Below are positions 27,095 through 34,291 of a DNA stretch of 64,000 nt, piece after piece. Each line of letters opens with the position of its first letter. The stretch's first letter is position 1. The DNA comes from an uncultured Lachnospiraceae bacterium (lineage in GTDB: Bacteria > Bacillota > Clostridia > Lachnospirales > Lachnospiraceae). The translations under genes and the position numbers were made by a program. The notes under the pieces are model-generated. The model made no database searches. It was not told the origin of the DNA and was given only the letters and a program-made list of their open reading frames with translations. The stretch is taken from positions 267,438 through 331,437 of the forward strand of contig CAJTPS010000001.1 in NCBI GenBank assembly GCA_910578555.1, given 5' to 3'.

Positions 27095-27307
27095 GCAGAA
27101 GAAAAACAAGCGGCTGCGAAGCAGACATTTGTTTTTCGAGCACGGATAACGAGCAAACGTCCGACGGAATCGGACAGGGAGCGCGAAAGCGCGGGTTTGC
27201 GAGTATCAACAGGAGCAGAAGAAAAACAAGCGGCTGCGAAGCAGACATTTGTTTTTTGAGCACGGATAACGAGCAAACGTCCGATGGAATCGGACAGGGA
27301 GCGCGAA
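27095..27307 (+). repeat. Two direct copies of a 93-bp hairpin-rich unit, 120 bp apart
   Basis: Copy 1 is 27095-27187 and copy 2 is 27215-27307, with two differences (C/T at 27137/27257 and 27165/27285). Each copy contains CTGC-GAA-GCAG inside an outer AAAACAA/TTGTTTT pairing. Each also has a second hairpin, GTCCGAT-GGA-ATCGGAC in copy 2 (copy 1 has one mispair next to the loop). Copy 1 ends in GCGC-GAAA-GCGC. They lie in the 488-bp gap between the divergent GH42 and serine hydrolase genes. Short ORFs through the unit have no ribosome site and are not called. Confidence 0.8.
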
Positions 27308-27342
27308 TAAATAGCGGTATATGGGGAAGCGGGTGACAAAAT

Positions 27343-28521
27343 ATGAATCTGAAGAAATTGGGTAGATTACAGGATATCATGCGGGAGATGACTGAGCGGG
27401 GGTTCGCGGCGGGAGTAAGCTGCATGGTCATCCGGCACGGGGAAGAACAGTGCTATTATGAAATGGGATACAGCGATATTGCTGCGGAGCGCAGGATGAC
27501 AAGAGATACGATACACAGACTGTACTCCATGACGAAGCCGGTTACAGCAGCTGCCGTTATGATTCTGCTGGAGGAAGGCAGAATGGATCTGTTAGATCAG
27601 GCATCTGATTATCTTCAGGGATTCCGTAACCAGTATGTGGTAGAACAGGGCGTGATCGTGCCGGTGAAACGTCCGATTACCATACAGAACCTGCTTAATA
27701 TGACTTCCGGACTTGCCTATCCGGGCGAGGGATCACCGGCAGAAATCCGCAGCGACAGGCTGATCGAGGAGATCAAGGATAAGCTGATGACGCAGCAGGC
27801 GCATACGACAGTGGAGGTTGCCAATCGTATCGGAAAGCTGCCGCTCGCTTTTATTCCGGGTACGACATGGCAGTACGGGCTGTCAGCGGATGTGTTAGGC
27901 GCTATTGTGGAAGTGGTGTCCGGTATGCGCTTCGGACAGTTCCTGAAAGAAAGGATATTCGAACCATTAGGAATGACGGATACGGACTTCTACGTGCCGG
28001 CGGAGAAACAGGAGCGGCTTGCGAAAGTCTACCGGAAGGCGGAAGGCAGGCTGGTGGAGGAGACACAGTGCCATCTCGGTATACAGAACCGGATGAAAAC
28101 ACGTCCGGCATATGAGTCGGGCGGTGCGGGACTGTGTTCCACGATAGATGATTATGCGAAGTTTACGCAAATGCTGCTGGACGGCGGGACTTATCGCGGT
28201 ACGAGGGTTCTGTCATCCGGTACGGTGGCGTATATGACCACGGCACATATACTGCCGGCGCAGAGAGTGGGATTGGAGACATGGGAGTCCCTGAAAGGTT
28301 ATACATACGGCAGTCTTATGCGTATCATGGACGCACCGGAGGAGGCGGCCGGACTCGGCAGCAGAGGAGAGTACGGCTGGGACGGCTGGCTCGGCACTTA
28401 TATGATGAATGATCCGGCGCATGATCTGACGCTGTTGATTATGCAGCAGCAGACGGATTCGGGAAGCACCGCGTATACCCGCAGGATGCGCAATGTATTA
28501 TTTTCCGCGCTGGATGACTGA
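27343..28521 (+). CDS. Beta-lactamase-family serine hydrolase
   Basis: 392 residues of the class C beta-lactamase/esterase fold. The SxxK motif is Ser62-Met-Thr-Lys65 (RLYSMTKPVTAAAVM), and the second motif is Tyr178 in WQYGLSADVLG. The C-terminal region has GLGSRGEYGWDGWLGTY in place of KTG, as in esterase-like members. No signal peptide, so a cytoplasmic esterase or peptidase is more likely than antibiotic resistance. The ribosome site is weak (GGAAGCGGGTG). Substrate unknown. Confidence 0.85.
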   Translation: MNLKKLGRLQDIMREMTERGFAAGVSCMVIRHGEEQCYYEMGYSDIAAERRMTRDTIHRLYSMTKPVTAAAVMILLEEGRMDLLDQASDYLQGFRNQYVVEQGVIVPVKRPITIQNLLNMTSGLAYPGEGSPAEIRSDRLIEEIKDKLMTQQAHTTVEVANRIGKLPLAFIPGTTWQYGLSADVLGAIVEVVSGMRFGQFLKERIFEPLGMTDTDFYVPAEKQERLAKVYRKAEGRLVEETQCHLGIQNRMKTRPAYESGGAGLCSTIDDYAKFTQMLLDGGTYRGTRVLSSGTVAYMTTAHILPAQRVGLETWESLKGYTYGSLMRIMDAPEEAAGLGSRGEYGWDGWLGTYMMNDPAHDLTLLIMQQQTDSGSTAYTRRMRNVLFSALDD

Positions 28522-28556
28522 CATATTTGTATAGAAGAATATTTTACGACATAACG

Positions 28557-28590
28557 AAAGGAAGTCAGGTTGGGAAACCTGACTTCTTTT
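28557..28590. terminator. Bidirectional rho-independent terminator
   Basis: GAAGTCAGGTT (28561-28571) pairs perfectly with AACCTGACTTC (28576-28586). A T-run follows on the plus strand and an A-run precedes it (T-run on the minus strand). It serves the convergent serine hydrolase and 205-residue genes. Confidence 0.88.
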
Positions 28591-28620
28591 AACTTTGGGA
28601 AGTAAATATGATAACACAGA

Positions 28621-29238
28621 TTAGTTTGACGTTGTAAGTCCTGCTTCTTCAGCCATCTTGTCAAACTTTTCCATTACAGCATCGTAAGTTCTCCGGGAAA
28701 TGTCAGGAAGCTGACCGCCCCATGTCTTCTCAGCCTGTTTGTAGCCCTTCTTGAAAGCTTCGCGCATCTCTTCGATCTTGCTCGGATCGCCGCCTGTCAG
28801 TGCAGTTGCGAAGTCGATGATTCTGTCCGATGTCTGCTGAACGCCCCAGTAGCCGTCTTCAGCGATATCTTTCTCAGCCTGTGCTTTCGTAGCGGCGTCT
28901 ACCGTGAAATTGCCGCCGGCAAGAACGGACCAGATGCCGTTTGCGGTATTGTAAGTCTCTCCCTGTTTGCCCATCAACTGCTGAACGATATTCTGCAGCT
29001 GCTGTGCATGAGCTTCCGCATCGGCTTTCATTTTGTTAACTAAAGCAGTGTTCTGTGTGTAAGTTTTGGCAGTCTTGGTGTCTGCGTCCTTGGATGCTTC
29101 ATAGACAACACCTGTATTTTTTTTGTCTTCGGAAGCCTTGGCTTCGGAAGTTTTCTCTTCGGCTGTCTTCGCGGCTGTCTGATTTGCCTGATAGACATCA
29201 TAAGTATTCGCAGCACCGGTAACTCCATTTACGCTCAT
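28621..29238 (-). CDS. Conserved-looking 205-residue protein of unknown function
   Basis: It starts MSVNGVTGAANTYDVYQ behind AAGGAGGG. Residues about 20-60 are a Lys/Ala/Glu/Thr low-complexity stretch. The rest is helical and polar, with an FTVDAATKAQAEKDIAEDGYWGVQQTSDRI segment and a C-terminal EAFKKGYKQAEKTWGGQLPDISRRTYDAV segment. There is no signal peptide or membrane helix. I have a recollection of similar proteins in Lachnospiraceae without an assigned function but cannot name a family. It is monocistronic, with an upstream gap that also carries the ispE promoter on the other strand. Confidence 0.7.
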   Translation of the reverse strand: MSVNGVTGAANTYDVYQANQTAAKTAEEKTSEAKASEDKKNTGVVYEASKDADTKTAKTYTQNTALVNKMKADAEAHAQQLQNIVQQLMGKQGETYNTANGIWSVLAGGNFTVDAATKAQAEKDIAEDGYWGVQQTSDRIIDFATALTGGDPSKIEEMREAFKKGYKQAEKTWGGQLPDISRRTYDAVMEKFDKMAEEAGLTTSN

Positions 29239-29471
29239 TGGTATCCCTCCTTGGAATTTGTTGTTATGTTGTTCGGTTTTCGGTTACATGCAGGGGATTA
29301 TCCCCGTCTTCTATTATCTATATCGTACCATACCTCTGGAAAAATTAGGAGTAGAACTTATTTTTTTCTGAAATTTTACGACAATAATCCGCCCGTTCGG
29401 GACATGACGAGAATCGGCGTGCTTCCGATTGCGTTCTACTTCGGAAAAACGTCGGAAGAACAGGGCGTATC

Positions 29472-29501
29472 TTGACGAAACGGAGATGTATTGTATATAA
29501 T
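29472..29501 (+). promoter_or_regulatory. Consensus sigma-A promoter for the ispE unit
   Basis: TTGACG (29472-29477), 18-bp spacer, TATAAT (29496-29501), in the 382-bp gap before ispE. A perfect TTGTATACAA palindrome lies just downstream at 29513-29522 and could be an operator near the transcription start. The rest of this gap shows no gene. Confidence 0.72.
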
Positions 29502-29620
29502 AAAATACAATTATTGTATACAAAATGCAATCTGTAACCGATGAAGACGCGGACAGAACTGCAGAATCAGACCAGGATACAGGTTCATGAGGACATCATG
29601 ACGGAGGAAGAGGCGGACAG

Positions 29621-30487
29621 ATGGATCATATTACCAGAAAAGCATATGCGAAGGTCAATATCGGACTGGACGTCCTGCGGCGCAGGGCGGATGGTTATCA
29701 TGAAGTCAGAATGATCATGCAGACGGTTGATCTGTGTGATGACTTGTTTATAGAGAGAACAGCGGAGCCGGGGATCAGACTCCTGACAGACAGCGCGGAG
29801 CTTCCGACAGGCGCCGACAATCTGATCTGTAAGGCGGCAGATCTGCTTTTCCGGGAAAAGGGGATACAGGAGGGTGCACAGATCACGCTGACCAAGAGAA
29901 TCCCTGTCGCTGCGGGGATGGCGGGCGGCAGCGCCGATGCGGCGGCAGCCATGCACGGGTTGAATGAACTGTTTGGAATGGGATACTCTATAAGCGAACT
30001 GCAGAGGCTGGGCGTGAAGCTGGGAGCGGATATTCCTTACTGTCTGACAGGCGGCACAATGCTGTCGGAGGGAATCGGCGAGATTCTGTCACCGCTGCCG
30101 GCGCCGCCAGCGTGCTTTCTTGTGGTGGCGAAACCGGATATTAACGTATCTACTGCGTTTGTATACGGGAATCTGCACGTCGAGACACTGACGTATCATC
30201 CTGACATAGACGGTATGATCCGTGCGCTCCGTGCGCATGATCTGAAAGGAATCACCGATCGGCTCGGCAATGTACTGGAGACGGTCACGGCCAGGGAGTA
30301 TCCTGTCATAGAGAAACTGAAAGAACTGATGCGCCTTGAGGGTGCGGAGAATGCACTGATGAGCGGCAGCGGACCTACGGTGTTCGGTATATACAGGCGG
30401 TGTGAGACGGCACAGAGGGCGGCTGAGGCTGTGAAGAGGAGCGGGCTTGCCGCACAGATCCATGTGACGGCGTTTCATGTCGGTTAA
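29621..30487 (+). CDS. ispE: 4-diphosphocytidyl-2-C-methyl-D-erythritol kinase
   Basis: 288 residues, normal length. It phosphorylates CDP-ME in the MEP pathway of isoprenoid synthesis. GHMP kinase landmarks are the substrate Lys in KAYAKVNIGLDV (about 7-18), the ATP-binding loop PVAAGMAGGSADAAAAM (about 93-109), LGADIPYC with the catalytic Asp (near 138) and the C-terminal MSGSGPTVFGIY (about 247-258). GGAGGAAGAGG precedes the ATG. The GntR regulator follows after about 45 bp, so they probably share a transcript. Confidence 0.95.
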   Translation: MDHITRKAYAKVNIGLDVLRRRADGYHEVRMIMQTVDLCDDLFIERTAEPGIRLLTDSAELPTGADNLICKAADLLFREKGIQEGAQITLTKRIPVAAGMAGGSADAAAAMHGLNELFGMGYSISELQRLGVKLGADIPYCLTGGTMLSEGIGEILSPLPAPPACFLVVAKPDINVSTAFVYGNLHVETLTYHPDIDGMIRALRAHDLKGITDRLGNVLETVTAREYPVIEKLKELMRLEGAENALMSGSGPTVFGIYRRCETAQRAAEAVKRSGLAAQIHVTAFHVG

Positions 30488-30531
30488 TCATTGGCGGCGT
30501 GTGGCAGAAGATGTCAGAAAGGCGGTTTTGG

Positions 30532-31233
30532 ATGGGAGACCATTTGGAAATGACAATGGATGAGTTCCTTCCCTTGCGGGATGTGGTATTTAATACGCTG
30601 CGCAAAGCGATTCTTACGGGGGAACTGAAGCCAGGAGAGCGTCTGCTGGAGATCCATCTGGCGAATCGTCTGGGTGTCAGCAGGACGCCGATCAGAGAGG
30701 CGATTCGCAAGCTGGAACTGGAAGGGCTGGTGATCATGATACCGCGCCGCGGTGCGGAGGTGGCACAGATTACGGAGAAAAGCCTGAAAGACGTGCTGGA
30801 GGTGCGGCGTGCGCTGGATGCGCTTTGCGTAGAACTGGCTTGTGACCGGATCACGACCGAGGAAGAAGAACGGCTGAAGCGGGCATGTGATACTTTTGAA
30901 CGCGCAACGCAGACCAGAGATGCGACGACGATTGCAGCGGCGGACGTGGCGCTCCACGATATTATTGTGCAGGCGACAGGCAATAAACGCCTGATTCAGC
31001 TGATCAATAATCTGTCGGAGCAGATGTATCGTTACCGTTTTGAATATATTAAAGATGAAAACCGTCATGATAATCTGATTAATGAGCATAGAATGATATA
31101 CGAAAGCATTATCAGGCGGGATAAGGAGCAGGCGGCTGCGGCTGCAAAGCTTCATATTGACAATCAGGAAAGGTCGATTATCAGACAGATCCGTCTGGAA
31201 CAGAAACAGGACATACATCATAAGAAAGTCTGA
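30532..31233 (+). CDS. GntR family regulator, FCD subfamily
   Basis: About 234 residues from the ATG at 30532. The frame is open from a GTG at 30499, and ATGs at 30511 and 30550 are alternatives; none has a decisive ribosome site. The winged HTH is at about 10-75 (LGVSRTPIREAIRKLELEGL). The FCD effector domain covers about 90-220 (VLEVRRALDALCVELAC, then the ligand/metal segment with His residues near 145 and 190). Ligand unknown. Its position right after ispE is a frequent arrangement in related Clostridia as I recall, but no functional link is evident. Confidence 0.85.
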   Translation: MGDHLEMTMDEFLPLRDVVFNTLRKAILTGELKPGERLLEIHLANRLGVSRTPIREAIRKLELEGLVIMIPRRGAEVAQITEKSLKDVLEVRRALDALCVELACDRITTEEEERLKRACDTFERATQTRDATTIAAADVALHDIIVQATGNKRLIQLINNLSEQMYRYRFEYIKDENRHDNLINEHRMIYESIIRRDKEQAAAAAKLHIDNQERSIIRQIRLEQKQDIHHKKV

Positions 31234-31344
31234 TGTATAGAGAGCAGAATCAAGGTTACACTTCTTATATAGACAGAGCATAACCGGCCGCGCCGGCGCG
31301 AATATACGCCGCGTGTCCGTATGAAAGAAAGGGAGTGTAACAAC

Positions 31345-31626
31345 ATGTGTAACAGACAGTATGTGAGACAGCTGCCGATCAGAATATGTCGGGATATGCG
31401 CATCCGTACGGCGGCAGTCGCTTTATTGGCGCTTGTGTGGTGGGGCGCTTTGTATCCGGAACTGTGTTTCACGGAAAGCACCTACGAGCAGGTCATTATC
31501 GTGGATGGAGAAGAGATTGTCCTGGAAGAGACAGACTGCAGGGATATCTTACATGCGGCAGGGGATGAAGTCGTCGTTAAGAGCAGACTGTTAGAATGGC
31601 TGGAAGAGAAATTCCATAAAAAATAG
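31345..31626 (+). CDS. Small single-pass membrane protein of unknown function
   Basis: 93 residues from the ATG at 31345, with AAGGGAG about 10 nt upstream. The earlier in-frame ATG at 31321 lacks a ribosome site. A basic N-terminus (NRQYVRQLPIRICRDMRIR) precedes one hydrophobic helix (about 22-40, AAVALLALVWWGALYP). An acidic exposed C-terminal part follows (VIIVDGEEIVLEETDCRDIL). Family not recognised. It precedes murI by 54 bp in the same direction, so an envelope-related role is conceivable but unproven. Confidence 0.6.
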   Translation: MCNRQYVRQLPIRICRDMRIRTAAVALLALVWWGALYPELCFTESTYEQVIIVDGEEIVLEETDCRDILHAAGDEVVVKSRLLEWLEEKFHKK

Positions 31627-31680
31627 AATTGAAATCCGTCTAGCAGAAGTTTTCACACTGCGCGGGAATGGGGGATTATA

Positions 31681-32514
31681 ATGAGCGAACGTGAAGAGGT
31701 GTGTAACAGACCCATCGGTGTCTTTGATTCAGGGGTGGGCGGGCTGACGGTGGCCAGAGAGATCATGCGTCAGCTTCCCAATGAGCGGATCGTGTATTTC
31801 GGAGATACGGCGAGAGTACCATATGGCAGTAAGTCGCAGGATACGATTACGAAATTTTCGAGACAGATCGTCAGGTTTCTGCAGACGCAGGAGGTCAAGG
31901 CGATCGTGGTCGCCTGTAATACCGCAAGCGCATATGCTCTGGATGTGCTAGAACAGGAGACGGATATCCCCGTTATCGGCGTGGTAAAGCCCGGAGCCAA
32001 GGCGGCGATCAAGGCGACGAAGAACGGTAAGATCGGTGTGATCGCGACAGAGGCGACGACCGGGAGCGGTATATACAGCCGGTACATAAAAGAGAACGAT
32101 GCGCGTGCGACCGTACTCGGTAAAGCGTGTCCGCTGTTCGTTCCATTAGTGGAAGAAGGGCTCTGGGAAGATCCTGTGACGGATGAGATTGCCAAGAGAT
32201 ATCTGACGGAGTTGATCGACGTCGGAATTGACACGCTGATTCTGGGCTGTACACATTATCCGATGATCCGCTCCACCATCGGAAGAATTATGGGGGACGG
32301 AGTAACACTGGTTAATCCCGCTTACGAGACTGCGAGGGAGTTGAGAGAACTTTTGCGAAAACAGGGGCTGGAGAGCGGCCACAGACCGGAACTGGGCACG
32401 GAACTGTACCGGTTCTTTGTCAGCGATGCAGCGGATAAATTCCAGAAATTTGCCAATTCGATCCTGACTTACGGGATCTTGTCCGCTAAGGTGATCAACA
32501 TAGATGAGTATTAG
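31681..32514 (+). CDS. murI: Glutamate racemase
   Basis: 277 residues. It interconverts L- and D-glutamate for peptidoglycan synthesis. Landmarks are IGVFDSGVGGLTV (about 11-23), the first catalytic Cys in VVACNTASAYALDVL (near 80) and the second in LILGCTHYPMI (near 190). Length and motifs are normal. GGGGGATTATA precedes the ATG. The DUF1934 gene follows closely. Confidence 0.95.
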   Translation: MSEREEVCNRPIGVFDSGVGGLTVAREIMRQLPNERIVYFGDTARVPYGSKSQDTITKFSRQIVRFLQTQEVKAIVVACNTASAYALDVLEQETDIPVIGVVKPGAKAAIKATKNGKIGVIATEATTGSGIYSRYIKENDARATVLGKACPLFVPLVEEGLWEDPVTDEIAKRYLTELIDVGIDTLILGCTHYPMIRSTIGRIMGDGVTLVNPAYETARELRELLRKQGLESGHRPELGTELYRFFVSDAADKFQKFANSILTYGILSAKVINIDEY

Positions 32515-32552
32515 ATTGTGCAGAAAATGTCTGCACGGAAATGAGGATACAT

Positions 32553-33002
32553 ATGACACGGGAAGTATTACTGACGCTTCGCGGGCTGCAGTTTGACCAG
32601 CGTGAGGCGGATGCTGATAAAGTTGAGATGGTGACGGTAGGTGATTACTATAAGAAGAACGATAAACATTATGTTGTTTATGAGGAGATCACGGAAGGAT
32701 TTGCCCGGCCGACCAAGAACAGACTGAAGTTCAGCGAGCATATGCTGGAACTGTCCAGAAACGGGCTGGTGAATGTACACATGATCTTTCAGGAGAATAA
32801 GAAGAATCTGACGAACTACAATACGCCCTTCGGGCAGATCCTGTTCGGGATTGATACAAAGAGAATACAGATTGAAGAACACGAGGATAACATCGTGGTG
32901 GATGTGGATTATTCTCTGGATGTGAACTATGAGTTCCTGTCCGACTGCCATATCAGAATCGACATCTGCTCCAAAGAAAACAGCAGCTTTACCTTGAGTT
33001 GA
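32553..33002 (+). CDS. DUF1934 (YwiB-type) beta-barrel protein
   Basis: 149 residues from the ATG at 32553, behind GAGGAT; the ATG at 32541 is an alternative. It is a small calycin-like protein of the DUF1934 family (MTREVLLTLRGLQF, then HYVVYEEITEG and LDVNYEFLSDCHIRIDI). Many Firmicutes carry it, often near argS or cell-wall genes; its function is unknown. Its last codons are part of the left arm of an inverted repeat that ends transcripts coming from the opposite strand. Confidence 0.8.
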   Translation: MTREVLLTLRGLQFDQREADADKVEMVTVGDYYKKNDKHYVVYEEITEGFARPTKNRLKFSEHMLELSRNGLVNVHMIFQENKKNLTNYNTPFGQILFGIDTKRIQIEEHEDNIVVDVDYSLDVNYEFLSDCHIRIDICSKENSSFTLS

Positions 33003-33030
33003 GATATACTCTTAAGGTAAAGCTGCTGTT
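32979..33030 (-). terminator. Long inverted repeat, minus-strand terminator overlapping the DUF1934 stop
   Basis: AACAGCAGCTTTACCTT (32979-32995) pairs perfectly with AAGGTAAAGCTGCTGTT (33014-33030). On the minus strand it is followed by TTTTCTTT; on the plus strand there is no T-run. It would therefore end minus-strand RNA from the gene at 33.6-34.0 kb after passing through the 65-bp repeat array. Confidence 0.7.
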
Positions 33031-33040
33031 CTGATAATAT

Positions 33041-33560
33041 CTACCGCTTATTTGAGTTCGCGAAGCGAATCTCGCGCAGTTAATTTGCGAAGCGTTATTC
33101 TAAACCTACCGCTTATTTGAGTTCGCGAAGCGAATCTCGCGCAGTTAATTTGCGAAGCGTTATTCTAAACCTACCGCTTATTTGAGTTCGCGAAGCGAAT
33201 CTCGCGCAGTTAATTTGCGAAGCGTTATTCTAAACCTACCGCTTATTTGAGTTCGCGAAGCGAATCTCGCGCAGTTAATTTGCGAAGCGTTATTCTAAAC
33301 CTACCGCTTATTCGAGTTCGCGAAGCGAATCTCGCGCAGTTAATTTGCGAAGCGTTATTCTAAACCTACCGCTTATTCGAGTTCGCGAAGCGAATCTCGC
33401 GCAGTTAATTTGCGAAGCGTTATTCTAAACCTACCGCTTATTCGAGTTCGCGAAGCGAATCTCGCGCAGTTAATTTGCGAAGTGTTATTCTAAACCTACC
33501 GCTTATTCGAGTTCGCGAAGCGAATCTCGCGCAGTTAATTTGCGAAGCAAATTTACTGCA
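33041..33560 (+). repeat. Eight tandem 65-bp GNA-hairpin units
   Basis: Units start at 33041, 33106, 33171, 33236, 33301, 33366, 33431 and 33496, each opening CTACCGCTTATT. Every unit holds TTCGC-GAA-GCGAA flanked by (C/T)GAG and CTCG, then a second GCGAAGC-centred arm. Units 1-4 have TGAG and units 5-8 CGAG, so the array grew in blocks. In the last unit the second arm is complete (ATTTGC-GAA-GCAAAT) and runs up to the stop codon of the next gene. The repeats carry no unique spacers and no ORF with a ribosome site. Confidence 0.95.
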
Positions 33561-33561
33561 G

Positions 33562-34038
33562 TTACTTGACAGGCTTCGCACCTGCTTTCTCCTGCGCGCG
33601 CTCCACAAGCTGTTTGAACTTGCTCTTTTTCTTCTTCTCGGTGACAACGGGTTTGCCGTGCAGTCCCTTCACGTCCGTGATGTAGATACCGCTGACTACG
33701 GCTTTCACTTCTTTCTTGACAGGCACGGAATCAAAAATCTTCTCCTCGCAGATCAGGGACATGACCTGAGGACCTACTTTAGCCTTGACAATGGGCAGTT
33801 TAGAACCGCGCAGCCACTTCGGCGTTTGTTCGAGTACAGCCTGCGGAAGCCCGGCATCCCGCAGTTTCATGCGTTTCTTATCTATGATCAGCATAGAGAC
33901 CGTCTGCTTCATGGCATCGATCTGCGCCTGCTGTTCGCTCTGTTTTTTCTGTGCTTTCCTGCCAAGGAAATATAATACGACGACGGCAACGATCAATACT
34001 GCCAGAATGACTAATAAAACAATGGTTAACGTATTCAT
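33562..34038 (-). CDS. Membrane-anchored protein of unknown function
   Basis: 158 residues from the ATG at 34038, behind GGAGGTAGTCCC. One N-terminal membrane helix (about 5-27) precedes a short basic/Gln-rich coiled segment (RKAQKKQSEQQAQIDAMKQ). A compact domain (about 50-130, SMLIIDKKRMKLRDAGLP) is followed by a Lys-rich tail (EKKKKSKFKQLVERAQEKAG). The topology suggests a cytoplasmic domain tethered to the membrane. Family not named. Its mRNA 3' region would include the eight-unit repeat array. Confidence 0.65.
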   Translation of the reverse strand: MNTLTIVLLVILAVLIVAVVVLYFLGRKAQKKQSEQQAQIDAMKQTVSMLIIDKKRMKLRDAGLPQAVLEQTPKWLRGSKLPIVKAKVGPQVMSLICEEKIFDSVPVKKEVKAVVSGIYITDVKGLHGKPVVTEKKKKSKFKQLVERAQEKAGAKPVK

Positions 34039-34291
34039 GGGACTACCTCCGGACATACTGATTTACATGATTACATGTACAAAATATTTTATCATTGATC
34101 GAAGCTTTAAGCAAGAAAAATTCAAGAGATTTCCATAATCCGAAAAGTCGGAAGAACCCTCTTTTAAGTAAGCCCGATGTATGTTAATATAAATAAGTAT
34201 GGGTTCCTGTGAGCAGCATGCTGCAGACCGCCATGGCGAGGCGGCGGTGCGGATCACGGAATACGTGGATAGGAATGGAGATTAGTTAATT

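Noticed and set aside
27023..27339. Overlapping short ORFs through the 93-bp duplicated unit on both strands
   Set aside because: They lack ribosome sites, repeat the same peptide because the DNA is duplicated, and are better explained by the hairpin repeats.
33041..33560. Possible CRISPR array
   Set aside because: The 65-bp units are identical end to end with no unique spacers, and there are no cas genes in the window.
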